Origin: Bremerella sp. P1
GTDB taxonomy: Bacteria > Planctomycetota > Planctomycetia > Pirellulales > Pirellulaceae
Length of the DNA: 64,000 nucleotides
Direction: 5' to 3'
Assembly (NCBI RefSeq): GCF_028748185.1
Contig: NZ_CP118164.1
Coordinates: 6,225,814-6,289,813 of the forward strand
How positions within the stretch are numbered: position 1 is the stretch's first letter; the number at the start of each line of letters is the position of its first letter. Position numbers and translations under genes: made by a program. Shown here in pieces: positions 1 through 8,539 of the stretch. Under the pieces are notes generated by a model. The model saw only the letters and a list, made by a program, of their open reading frames with translations, was not told the DNA's origin and did not search any database.

Positions 1-1
1 T

Positions 2-433
2 GCCTTGGAAAAGACGCTGGCCATTGTCGACATCCTGCAATCGCTGGGGCTGGAAATGGACGGACATCGAATCACGAAGACGCTTGAGAAAACCGAAGAA
101 ATCGATGATCGTCTCGAAGAATTCTCCGCGAACTTCTCAGAGATTACCGAGCGATTTCGACCTGACGGAACGCTTCGTGAGGCCGTGGCTGATGAAGTCA
201 AAGAGCGAACGTTGGTGGCCGTGGAGAAAGTCCTGTTTCCAACTGGCATACTCATTGATGAACTCAATCGGGTTGCTGAAGGTGCTCAAGATCTGGTGAG
301 TCAGATTCGTAGTCGTCTACGTTGGACCATTTTCTGGGTAACGAGCGTCATCGTGTTGATCGCGGCCTGGATGACGCTTGGTCAGCTTGCCCTACTCCGA
401 AACGGTTTACTTCGATCGGATAGTACGGGTTAG
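2..433 (+). CDS. C-terminal part of a small membrane protein of unknown function (5' partial)
   Basis: The frame is open from the first bases of the window, so the true start probably lies upstream; the first in-frame start-like codon is a TTG at 5. About 143 residues are visible. The N-terminal two thirds is charged and probably helical, with many Glu, Asp, Lys and Arg residues, and the end carries one clear hydrophobic segment (around IFWVTSVIVLIAAWMTLG) followed by a short tail. This suggests a soluble helical region anchored by a C-terminal membrane helix. It lies about 140 bases upstream of the patatin-like gene on the same strand. No family was recognised. Confidence 0.6.
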   Translation, partial: ALEKTLAIVDILQSLGLEMDGHRITKTLEKTEEIDDRLEEFSANFSEITERFRPDGTLREAVADEVKERTLVAVEKVLFPTGILIDELNRVAEGAQDLVSQIRSRLRWTIFWVTSVIVLIAAWMTLGQLALLRNGLLRSDSTG

Positions 434-575
434 AAGATTTAGGACACGAATCATGCCCTCAATGGTCTGCTTAGAGAGGCTGGCATGATGCATAAAAACA
501 TCGTAGGAGTAGCTCAAGCGAACTATACTTGGAAGGAGCCTAACCACGAATTGACATCATTGAGAGCGCTCGCAA

Positions 576-2648
576 ATGGCAAAAATCGGTCTAGCCCTAT
601 CTGGCGGTGGATTTCGTGCGACCTTGTTTCATCTAGGTGTTCTTCGATTTCTGAAGGATGTCGATTTGCTTTCCAGTGTGTCCGATATCGCTTCGGTTTC
701 TGGAGGAAGCATTCTCGCCGCGCACCTGACACTGAACTGGGATCGTTATAACGGCACCGACGAAGAGTTCGACGAGGCAGTAGGCGAGGTCGTTTCTTTT
801 GTCCAGTTCGACGTTCGCAATCACGTCGTCCGCCGCCTGCCTCTGCAATATCCGGCTCGGATTTTCTCTCGACTTGCCCGATACCCTTCGCGCAACCTCA
901 CACCGAATGCGATTCTCGAAAAGTGTTACCAGCGGTATCTGTACGGTGACACATGCATGTACGAACTGCCTGAGTCGCCAATGCTGCACATCTTGGCGAC
1001 CAGCGTTAGCAATGGCGGGCTGTCGGTGTTCAATCGAAATGGTCTGTACGTTCAGCAGCGAACCGAGGCTGGCGAAGTTGTTTTCTCGTATGTGCCCGGC
1101 AAGATGGCAAGAATTCCGCGAGTTGTCGGAGCATCGTCCGCTTTTCCTGGCTTTTTCCCGCCAGTGGAATTTACGGCCGAAGATCTAGGCGTTCGCGATG
1201 GTGAGTTCCCGACGGAATACTTCACCGACGGCGGTGTGTACGACAACTTAGGGATTCGCGCGTTCACCTGGCTCAAGGAGCTTGGAACTCAGTTTGACGA
1301 GGTCTTCGTTAGCGATGCTGGTAAGCCATTTCAAGTCTTGAGTGACAATTCACTCGGTTTCATCGGACAATCTGTGCGGGCATCGGATATTCTGTGGGAT
1401 CGTGTATGGCAACTAGAGAGAGAGAACTTTGCCAAGGAGACTGGCTTCGCGTTCATTCCCATCACCGATTCCGTTGCCGAAGACGAGGATCCGACACTCC
1501 ATCCGGTCGTTCAGGCCGAAGTACAGACAATTCGTACCGACCTGGATCGTTTTTCCGACTTCGAAATCAATGGTCTTGCCCAGCATGGGTATGAAGTCGC
1601 TAGAAAGGTCTTCCGTAATACGCACGCTGATTCAGGAAAGGATATCCCGAAGGGAGAAGGTTGGGCACCGATCCCGGCCAAGCGGCTGCCAGGCCCAGGA
1701 ATCCCGAAGAAATCGCCTAGTGGTGGCTCCGCTCCGACAAAAGTAGCACGGGACCTCCGAAAGTCGGCAGCTCGCCGAGTATGGACGACCTTGCTCGACC
1801 TTCGGGACTGGCCGAGTTACATCTACATCGCGCTAGCGATTTTCCTGTTCTGTTACTTGCCATTTCAGGTCTACGAACTTTACAAGCAGTCTCAAGTGCA
1901 GGCCCAGGTCATCGATTCGATTGCCAGCGGTAATCCTGATATCCACGATATTCTTGATTTGTTAGACCGAAATCCGCTTACTGATTGGAGTCCTATGGAC
2001 GTCGAGGACATCGACGAGCCGAGCCCAGAAAAGGAGACCGTGGTCGAACTCCTTGACTACAGTCGGATCATCGATTTAAGGCATTGGCATCCTGAGAAGA
2101 GCAATCGCGAAGACCAGGGAGGCGTTTATATCAAAGATCGCGTCATGCTAATGATTCCGGAAAACGCAGCCTCTGCGGAAGGTTGGGATCCGAAGATTGT
2201 ATTCAGCTATCCTTCGCTATTCAAAGATGTTGAATTCCGTCAACCAGAACAACGGTTCCCAGGACAGATTCGGCGTTTGACCAAACCTGTTATGGAATAT
2301 GGTCTGGAACGACAAACGTATGAAGTCGAGTACGACTTGACTGAGCTATCACGAGGCGAACCGGGGACGATTACCAATGAAATGTTAGTTCGCATTCCGG
2401 CGAAGATTTCGCGGGCACCTTTCGCCACGCGTTTTAAAACCGATCTGCTGACTGTGTGGATGCTATTTCCCGAAGATCGGCCGTATGTGAATTACGAACT
2501 GGTTCGCTATCCCATCGACAAAAGCGAGGCACCCACGGTGATGAATTCGCGGTATCGAATCAATCACCCGTACGGCTCGCTAATTGGCTGGTCGGTCGTT
2601 AATCCAGAAGTCGGCCAGGTGTATGAGTGCCGCTGGACGGATGAATAG
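576..2648 (+). CDS. Patatin-like phospholipase with C-terminal membrane anchor and extension
   Basis: Probable serine lipase / acyl hydrolase of the patatin family (Ser-Asp dyad). The glycine-rich oxyanion motif SGGGFR is at residues 9-14. The nucleophile elbow reads SVSGGS with Ser42, so the first Gly of GxSxG is Ser. The catalytic Asp is in DGG at about residue 218. Only the first ~340 residues match a patatin domain. A Pro/Lys-rich linker follows, then one strong membrane helix at about 415-433, then ~250 residues that I do not recognise. The N-terminus begins directly with the patatin strand and has no signal peptide. The catalytic domain therefore probably faces the cytoplasm and the C-terminal region lies across the membrane, but topology is inferred. 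The ATG at 576 has only a weak upstream purine stretch. Confidence 0.85.
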   Translation: MAKIGLALSGGGFRATLFHLGVLRFLKDVDLLSSVSDIASVSGGSILAAHLTLNWDRYNGTDEEFDEAVGEVVSFVQFDVRNHVVRRLPLQYPARIFSRLARYPSRNLTPNAILEKCYQRYLYGDTCMYELPESPMLHILATSVSNGGLSVFNRNGLYVQQRTEAGEVVFSYVPGKMARIPRVVGASSAFPGFFPPVEFTAEDLGVRDGEFPTEYFTDGGVYDNLGIRAFTWLKELGTQFDEVFVSDAGKPFQVLSDNSLGFIGQSVRASDILWDRVWQLERENFAKETGFAFIPITDSVAEDEDPTLHPVVQAEVQTIRTDLDRFSDFEINGLAQHGYEVARKVFRNTHADSGKDIPKGEGWAPIPAKRLPGPGIPKKSPSGGSAPTKVARDLRKSAARRVWTTLLDLRDWPSYIYIALAIFLFCYLPFQVYELYKQSQVQAQVIDSIASGNPDIHDILDLLDRNPLTDWSPMDVEDIDEPSPEKETVVELLDYSRIIDLRHWHPEKSNREDQGGVYIKDRVMLMIPENAASAEGWDPKIVFSYPSLFKDVEFRQPEQRFPGQIRRLTKPVMEYGLERQTYEVEYDLTELSRGEPGTITNEMLVRIPAKISRAPFATRFKTDLLTVWMLFPEDRPYVNYELVRYPIDKSEAPTVMNSRYRINHPYGSLIGWSVVNPEVGQVYECRWTDE

Positions 2649-2671
2649 AGCAGTCGAAAAATCGTGAGGCT

Positions 2672-2722
2672 GGCTGGGTTCCTGACAAGCGTGCCAGTTA
2701 TCGCTCATCAGGAACCGTAGCC
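2672..2722. terminator. Stem-loop between convergent genes, possible bidirectional terminator
   Basis: GGTTCCTGA (2677-2685) pairs perfectly with TCAGGAACC (2708-2716), and GGCT (2672-2675) can extend the stem with AGCC (2719-2722) across a small bulge. It sits in the 87-base gap between the stops of the patatin gene (+) and the glycine-zipper gene (-). There is no good T tract on either side, so a terminator role is only inferred from position. Confidence 0.35.
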
Positions 2723-2735
2723 CAACCTTCGCGAC

Positions 2736-3545
2736 TTATTGTGTATCACTAGCGTCCGAGTTGAAGTCATCGGAACGTCGGATCGTTTCGCAAATGCCGC
2801 GAACCGTTTCCTTGTAATGTTCGTCCAGCTTTGCGTCGACCGCGAAACCGGCGGCAACCAGTTGATTGTTGCCAGCATCGAAAACGCCGACTGCAAAGTT
2901 CAAGTCCGTTCCCGCCTTCTTGCCTTTGCCGTTGCCGGTCACAACCACGCCACCGTTTTTGCCTTCGGTCTGCTTATCGAATTTGATCTCGGTCATGTAA
3001 TTCTGCAGCCCATCTTCGACCTTCTTCAGGGCAGCGTTTACGTCCGTGGTGGACTTGATCGTCACAAACATCGACCAGCAGTGCCCGTCGGCGCTAACCG
3101 CCGAGATGTAGTTCTCGCCAGTGCGTTGCTTCCAGTCAGATGGAAACGTGACACCCACGATTGGCTTACCATCTAGGCGGATGACCGATTCGCCTACGGG
3201 CTTGGCGGCCGGTTCAACAGCAGGCTCCGCGGTTGCGGCGGTAGCTGCTTCACTCTCAAGGATTACGTTCGGCGACGATTCGCTAAAGTTGGCTCCCTGG
3301 TAATTCTGGTACTCGGTCGTCGACTGATACTGGCTGCGGGCCTGGGATTCTCGATTGATTGCCCCACGTGTCGCGCCGGTAACAACACCTACTTTCGCCC
3401 CGGTCGAGGCGCCCGACTTTCCTCCAACAAGTCCACCAACAGCCGCCCCACGCATTCCACCTCGAATGGCACCCTGAGCCATTACTTCGTGCGCGAGTAG
3501 AGAAACTCCCAATACCGCCACCCCTAGAACTAGCAATTTTCTCAT
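2736..3545 (-). CDS. Secreted glycine-zipper protein of unknown function
   Basis: The start is taken at the ATG at 3545, which has a GGAG ribosome binding site 8-11 bases upstream and puts a signal peptide first: MRKLLVLGVAVLGVSLLAHE followed by VMAQ, with probable cleavage after AQ. An upstream in-frame start is possible but would bury the signal. The mature protein opens with a glycine zipper (alternating GG, GAAVGG, GLVGG, GATRGA), typical of small membrane-associated or outer-membrane-linked proteins. A Gln/Ser/Tyr-rich linker and an Ala/Pro/Glu stretch follow, then a globular C-terminal domain of ~130 residues containing VGVTFPSDW and several Lys/Gly-rich turns. 269 residues. Function unknown; probably envelope-located. 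Convergent with the patatin-like gene. Confidence 0.75.
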   Translation of the reverse strand: MRKLLVLGVAVLGVSLLAHEVMAQGAIRGGMRGAAVGGLVGGKSGASTGAKVGVVTGATRGAINRESQARSQYQSTTEYQNYQGANFSESSPNVILESEAATAATAEPAVEPAAKPVGESVIRLDGKPIVGVTFPSDWKQRTGENYISAVSADGHCWSMFVTIKSTTDVNAALKKVEDGLQNYMTEIKFDKQTEGKNGGVVVTGNGKGKKAGTDLNFAVGVFDAGNNQLVAAGFAVDAKLDEHYKETVRGICETIRRSDDFNSDASDTQ

Positions 3546-3951
3546 GGCTTCACTCCAACTGATAAGTAAGGAAGTCAAATGCCCCTGGATCACTACTTAT
3601 TCATGAATTGGCCAGTTACGAAATCGATTCCTCAAGCAGGCTTCTCAAACCGACATTCGCTTAGTAGCTAACTACAAAGTGCATAAGCGATGTCAATTAT
3701 GGGTGTTTGTTCAACTCCTTAACTCGCATCGACATATATGAATTGATGGAACTCCTGTAGGTAATGTTTACGCCGTGTTATGTCCCGATTGTCGTTTCTC
3801 GTCGTAAGTCAGCAATCCACTTTCGGCAAAAACTCTGTTTTCATTTCCTTGACGAAAGTTCAGTGAACACAGAAAATTCGCTAGAAGTCTCTCTTCTATT
3901 CGAGTTCAATAAGAGTGGTCCTGGGATCATTCGGAACCGAGGCAAATACGC
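3546..3951. other. Divergent intergenic region between the glycine-zipper and AraC genes
   Basis: This 406-base stretch separates two divergently transcribed genes and must contain both promoters. It is clearly more AT-rich than its flanks. I see no convincing -35/-10 pair, riboswitch or long inverted repeat. An open frame at 3764-3955 (63 codons) has no ribosome binding site and no protein-like composition. Confidence 0.5.
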
Positions 3952-4893
3952 GTGATTACACACACGTTTCTAGAGTTCGAGGCCTATGCTTCTGCCGTTG
4001 GCGACGCCGACTTGAGGATGGTCTTGCCACGCATTGATAAACCACGTTGGGAAATCTCTGAATTTCACGTGGACGAATTTCATCTCCAGTATGGTAGCGA
4101 ATGGAGCGGAAACATCGCCGAAGGTGTGACTCGACCTGACGGAAAGATTGTCTTTATCCCGTTACATGGCCGTCATCACGCAAATGGATTGCCGCTGGGA
4201 GAGCATTCCGTTTTCGTGATGGATGCGGCGAGTGAGTTTACGATCAGCGTGCAAGAGGCACATGATTGGTGTTCCTTGTTTCTTCCGGATAGCCGAGCAG
4301 AGCCCAACCGCAGCTCAGCAGGTAGACACCAAGGTCGCTCACAAGGTACCTATACCGTGGAGTTGAACGATCAGGAGATTGCCAACCTTCGCTGGTTGAT
4401 GACCCAGTTGCATGACTCGATTCAATGCAACCCGGATATCTTGACCCAGAAGGCAGCTCGCGATGCGGTCAAAGACGATTTGGTCAAAGTGTGCCAGCGG
4501 ATTACATCCGTAAGTCAGGAACCTGCCACAACCACTGGCCGACCTCCTCTCAGGCGGGACGAAGTAATCCGCACACTTCGTAATCTTATCGCAACCCATT
4601 CGCACGAATGTTTAACAATCGAAGACTTCACCAAAGCGTTAGATATATCGGAGCGATCATTACGAAATGTATTCTTAGAGTATTACGGCATGCCGCCGCG
4701 AAAATTCTTGATGATTCAACGGCTGAATCACGTCCGAAACGTTCTACGCGCTTCCCACCCAGAAGAAACAACCGTGACGGCCGTAGCCGCGCATTTTGGC
4801 TTCTGGCATTTCGGCCGCTTTGCCGGGGCGTATCACAAAATCTTTCAAGAAGCCCCGTCTGCAACATTGAACGGAAATTGCCAGACCTGTTGA
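3952..4893 (+). CDS. AraC-family transcriptional regulator
   Basis: 313 residues starting at GTG 3952, which has GAGG at 3939-3942 nine bases upstream. The C-terminal ~100 residues form a typical AraC/XylS double helix-turn-helix: ALDISERSLRNVFLEYYGMP followed by PRKFL and RLNHVRNVL, then VAAHFGFWHFGRFAGAYHK and FQEAPS. The N-terminal ~180 residues resemble the AraC-binding-like cupin sensor domain found in EutR/OxyR-independent AraC regulators, but the ligand is not predictable. It stands alone, with no same-strand gene closer than 320 bases downstream (the aminotransferase), so its target is unknown. Confidence 0.88.
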   Translation: MITHTFLEFEAYASAVGDADLRMVLPRIDKPRWEISEFHVDEFHLQYGSEWSGNIAEGVTRPDGKIVFIPLHGRHHANGLPLGEHSVFVMDAASEFTISVQEAHDWCSLFLPDSRAEPNRSSAGRHQGRSQGTYTVELNDQEIANLRWLMTQLHDSIQCNPDILTQKAARDAVKDDLVKVCQRITSVSQEPATTTGRPPLRRDEVIRTLRNLIATHSHECLTIEDFTKALDISERSLRNVFLEYYGMPPRKFLMIQRLNHVRNVLRASHPEETTVTAVAAHFGFWHFGRFAGAYHKIFQEAPSATLNGNCQTC

Positions 4894-5215
4894 TGGCGTC
4901 TGTGTTGTTGTTGACGAGACGTGATGCAAGTTCCTATGTGGCACCGTTAAAATCCTAAGTGTGTGAAACTGACAAAGTTAGTTGGCTCAAATTTGCATCG
5001 ACGCAGACCCGTTTGTCCTCGAACATAGAACGCGGCCTGTTGACTCTGCAGAGAGCGAGTAAGGCATAGCTTGGGTAGTTCTTTCGGGCCAGTCATGAAG
5101 TCGCGTGAGTAGGGTATTGCTCAGTTCGCACTGAAAAGCAAGAATCCGATGCCAAAGTGACTGGTTGCTAAAAGAATCTCTCGAAGAACGCAAGACGTTT
5201 GTCGGTTGCCAATTT
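4894..5215. other. Intergenic region, no gene seen
   Basis: About 320 bases between the AraC regulator and the aminotransferase. CGTCT...AGACG just after the AraC stop can form a short hairpin with a long loop and lacks a T tract, so it is not a convincing terminator. Nothing else was recognised. Confidence 0.4.
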
Positions 5216-6364
5216 ATGTCTGACTTCCTCCTTGATCCTGATGTTGTCTTTTTGAACCACGGCTCGTTCGGAGCCTGTCCAAGGTCTGTATTTGAGGAGT
5301 ACCAGAGTTGGCAACTTAAACTGGAACGTCAGCCAGTACAATTTCTGCAGCGCGAACTGCCGGAACTCCTTGCGGACGCTCGCCGCCAACTGGCCCAATA
5401 TCTGGGGGCGCGATCCCATGAGGTCGTATTCGTCCCGAATCCGACGTTTGCTGCGAATACGATTGCACGTTGCCTGTCCTTAGGGACGGGTGATGAGGTC
5501 TTGATTTCGGACCAGGAATACGGCGCTTGCCGCTTTGCGTTTCAGTTTGCGGCTCAGCAAAAGGGCTTCCAGGTTGTCGAACAATCGATTCCCCTACCGG
5601 TTGAGTCAGACGAGGCAATTGTCGAGGCATTTTGGCAAGGCGTGACAAAAAAAACCAAGCTGATCTTCATCAGTCATATCACATCGACAACTGCTTTGAC
5701 CTTGCCGGTTGCCCAGATATGTCGACGAGCCCGCGAGGCTGGGATTCTTACGATGATCGACGGGGCACATGCTCCGGGCCAGGTCGACGTGAATCTAGGC
5801 GAGATCGGGGCCGACTTTTACACGGCGACATGCCACAAATGGATGTGCGCACCGAAGGGTTCCGGGATCTTCTACGCTCGGGAGGATCGGCAAGACCTCG
5901 TCGAACCGCTCGTGGTTGGATGGGGTTGGGGCAAAGACAAGACGTTTCATCGTGAAAACGAATTCGTGGAACATCACGAGTGGTTGGGGACGCACGATCC
6001 GTCGGCATATTTGACAGTTCCCGCAGCAATTGCGTGGCACAAGCAGCATTTTACTGCGGGTGTGCGTCAGCGATCATGTGACCTTGCTCGCTTGGCCGTC
6101 GATTTGGCATCACAAATCGACGGCGTCCATCGTGTTCACGCCGATCGATTCTTTCGGCAGATGGGCTTGATCGATATCACTTCTCTACAAGCTGACCCTG
6201 TCGAGCTGAAGAAGCATCTATACGACGCGTACAAAATTGAGGTGCCGGTAATCCGGTGGCAGAATCGCACACTAATCCGTGTTTCAACGCACGCGTATAC
6301 GAGCCGCGAGGATATTCAAACATTCACGTTCGCACTGCAAGAAGCTTTTAACCAACGCAAGTGA
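5216..6364 (+). CDS. Class V aminotransferase (isopenicillin-N-epimerase-like, PLP-dependent)
   Basis: PLP enzyme of fold type I, class V. The start is taken at ATG 5216 because MSDFLLDPDVVFLNHGSFG is the usual beginning of this family; the frame stays open upstream to a TTG at 5165. Visible features are the N-terminal LNHGSFG substrate motif, the cofactor Asp in MIDGAHAPGQ, and the Schiff-base lysine in TATCHKWM (Lys208), followed by PKGSG. 382 residues is normal for the isopenicillin N epimerase / cysteine desulfurase-like / EgtE-like branch. Those names cover many substrates and the real substrate cannot be told. It ends 20 bases before the convergent enolase-superfamily gene. Confidence 0.88.
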   Translation: MSDFLLDPDVVFLNHGSFGACPRSVFEEYQSWQLKLERQPVQFLQRELPELLADARRQLAQYLGARSHEVVFVPNPTFAANTIARCLSLGTGDEVLISDQEYGACRFAFQFAAQQKGFQVVEQSIPLPVESDEAIVEAFWQGVTKKTKLIFISHITSTTALTLPVAQICRRAREAGILTMIDGAHAPGQVDVNLGEIGADFYTATCHKWMCAPKGSGIFYAREDRQDLVEPLVVGWGWGKDKTFHRENEFVEHHEWLGTHDPSAYLTVPAAIAWHKQHFTAGVRQRSCDLARLAVDLASQIDGVHRVHADRFFRQMGLIDITSLQADPVELKKHLYDAYKIEVPVIRWQNRTLIRVSTHAYTSREDIQTFTFALQEAFNQRK

Positions 6365-6384
6365 AGAGAACCAGAGGTCGCTTG

Positions 6385-7491
6385 CTATTCGCAGATATCG
6401 ACGACCTTTGGCCCGAGAACATCCTGGCGGGCTTCAATCCCCAAGCCCGGCTCGGTTGATGCCTTCATCCTTCCGTCAACGCGCTGAGGTGCTCCTTCCG
6501 CTGTGCTGACCGTGACGTAGCTATTGAAGTCGGTCGAGGTAAAGCGGAATGACTCAGGCGTACTATGGGCCAGATGAGCAATGGCCGCGGTCGCAATGTC
6601 TCCTCCCCAGCTATCCTCCAACGTCATGGCAATCCCGGTAGCCACACACAGGTCGCGTAGTTGTCTGGTTCGCGTGAGTCCCCCCAGCTTGCTGATCTTC
6701 AGATTCACGACATCCATTGCTTTATCGGCCTTGGCTCGAAGCAAGGCATGCAAGCTGTCGATGTTTTCATCAAGCACAAATGGATGGTCTGTCTTTTGGC
6801 GTACGGTCAGGCATTCTTCGTAGGTAACGCATGGTTGCTCAATGTAGACATCCAGATGTTTGACCGCTCGCACGACGCGAATCGCTTCGTGCAACGTCCA
6901 GCCGGTATTAGCATCGGCGACCAGACGATCAGAAGGTGAGAGGACCTGGCGGGTTGCCTCAATACGTTCAATATCCGTGTTCGCGTCTCCCCCCACTTTC
7001 AGTTGAAATCGACGATAGCCTTCTTCACGGTACTTGGCGACATTCGCTGCCATTTCATCCGGTGGCAGTTGAGAAATCGCTCGGTAGAGCTGGACCGATT
7101 CCCCGAAACGACCGCCGAGAAGTTCGCAGATGGGAAGCTGTGTGAATTTGCCTAGAATGTCCCAGCACGCGATGTCAATTCCCGATTTCACGTAAGGATG
7201 GCCTTTGAGTGCGAAATCCATGACTTCGTTCACTTTGACCGTCTCACGAGGATCCAACCCGATCAAGTGGGGGGCCAACTCCTTCAGACCAGCCCTTACG
7301 CCTGCAGCATAGGCAGGTAAGTAGACTGGGCCAAGGGGACAGACTTCGCCATAGCCGACCAGTCCGCATTTGGTTTCAACCCCAACGATCGTCGAATCAA
7401 ATGTTGATACCGATTTGCCCTGAGCCCATTGGTAATTTGACTCAACAAGGGGAAGATCGACCTGATGGGCAAAAATTCGCGCGATTTGCAT
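6385..7491 (-). CDS. Enolase-superfamily enzyme (mandelate racemase / muconate lactonizing type; hydroxyproline dehydratase/epimerase-like)
   Basis: The start is taken at ATG 7491 ([15 protein letters not shown]), with a purine stretch upstream; a longer version adds nine residues. N-terminal capping domain, then the TIM barrel. The general-base strand reads RFQLKVGGD (Q-x-K instead of K-x-K). The metal ligands follow in order: [13 protein letters not shown] and LDENID. The second base is in NLKISKLGG, with LEDSWGGD near the end. These motifs, and [14 protein letters not shown] near the N-terminus, resemble the branch containing cis-3-hydroxy-L-proline dehydratase and 4-hydroxyproline betaine 2-epimerase. 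Racemase, epimerase or dehydratase activity cannot be distinguished. It is divergent from a PAS-AraC regulator, its likely controller. Confidence 0.82.
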   Translation of the reverse strand: MQIARIFAHQVDLPLVESNYQWAQGKSVSTFDSTIVGVETKCGLVGYGEVCPLGPVYLPAYAAGVRAGLKELAPHLIGLDPRETVKVNEVMDFALKGHPYVKSGIDIACWDILGKFTQLPICELLGGRFGESVQLYRAISQLPPDEMAANVAKYREEGYRRFQLKVGGDANTDIERIEATRQVLSPSDRLVADANTGWTLHEAIRVVRAVKHLDVYIEQPCVTYEECLTVRQKTDHPFVLDENIDSLHALLRAKADKAMDVVNLKISKLGGLTRTRQLRDLCVATGIAMTLEDSWGGDIATAAIAHLAHSTPESFRFTSTDFNSYVTVSTAEGAPQRVDGRMKASTEPGLGIEARQDVLGPKVVDICE

Positions 7492-7646
7492 GAGAGAACT
7501 TTCCAGAAACTTTGCCAACTCAGTTCCTAAGCTGGCTATTTTGCAACCCCAGAATACGAGGTAAGCTTGAGGCGATATTCAGTTTACGACATACCCAGCA
7601 TACCGTCGTAGGCTTCTCGAATCTTGGTTATGGATGGTAGTTCAGC

Positions 7647-8399
7647 GTGAATCCGCGCACAAAACTGCTGAAAGCGGTCACCTCGGAAAGCAACCGTACC
7701 GTTGATGTCGGTTTGCTGGCCGAGCTATTTGATAGCACCCCTGATATGGCATTCTTCGTGAAGGATGCCCAGGGAAGGTACATCGCCGTAAACGATTCCC
7801 TGGTCTTGCGTCATGGTTGGCGAGAAAAGCGTGATGTGATCGGCAAGCGATCGTCCGATATCTGCGAGGGAGACCTGGGGATAATTCCGACGCAACAAGA
7901 TGAACGTGTAATTCGGACCGGCAAGGCGTTGCTGAATCAGCTAGAAATGCAGTGGTATCGCCCGCCGGTAATGACTTGGTGCTTGACGACCAAGCTGCCG
8001 ATGCGAGATGCCGAAGGGAACATCACTGGATTAATTGGATTTTCCAAGGATGTCCGAACGCTGGTAGAACCCGAATCGATCCCGGCAGCATTCGCGAAAG
8101 CATTGGCCGAATTTGAGGATCACCTGTCCCCTGATGTCACACCTACTTGGTTCGCGGAGAAATGCCAATTAACTGCCCGCCGGATGGCAACATTGACCAA
8201 GAAGGTGTTCGATCTGACCCCGGGGCAATTCATCGCAAAAATTAGAATTGACGCGGCCACCAGGCTACTGCGGGAAACGGGCTTATCGGTTTCTGAAATA
8301 GCTCATCAGTGTGGGTTTTACGATCATAGCGCGTTTACCCGGGCGTTTCGAAACGCGACCGGCACGACGCCCCGATCTTTTCGCCAACTTGCCAAGTGA
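7647..8399 (+). CDS. PAS-domain AraC-family transcriptional regulator
   Basis: 250 residues from GTG 7647. An N-terminal PAS domain (about residues 20-130) opens with LLAELFDSTPDMAFFVKDAQ and contains RYIAVNDSL and VIGKRSSDI. It is joined directly to a C-terminal AraC helix-turn-helix pair: PGQFIAKIRIDAATRLLRET, then LSVSEIAHQCGFYDHSAFTR and FRNATGTTPRSFR. The PAS domain probably senses a small ligand or redox state. It is divergent from the enolase-superfamily gene with a 155-base shared spacer, and 140 bases upstream of the Xaa-Pro aminopeptidase, so both are candidate targets. Confidence 0.87.
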   Translation: MNPRTKLLKAVTSESNRTVDVGLLAELFDSTPDMAFFVKDAQGRYIAVNDSLVLRHGWREKRDVIGKRSSDICEGDLGIIPTQQDERVIRTGKALLNQLEMQWYRPPVMTWCLTTKLPMRDAEGNITGLIGFSKDVRTLVEPESIPAAFAKALAEFEDHLSPDVTPTWFAEKCQLTARRMATLTKKVFDLTPGQFIAKIRIDAATRLLRETGLSVSEIAHQCGFYDHSAFTRAFRNATGTTPRSFRQLAK

Positions 8400-8539
8400 A
8401 TCGCTTTTGCTGCCTAGGGTTTCCGGTTTTTCCCAAGTTATGCGCAATTCTTAGGTTCCGAGGGATTCGATGCCAAGTATTGCATCGGCAAACAAAATAG
8501 AATGAAGTGAAAATAGGCATCCCCAAGGAATCGACATCC

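Noticed and set aside
3764-3955. 63-codon open frame ending at the AraC start
   Set aside because: It overlaps the AraC start by a few bases but has no ribosome binding site or recognisable content.
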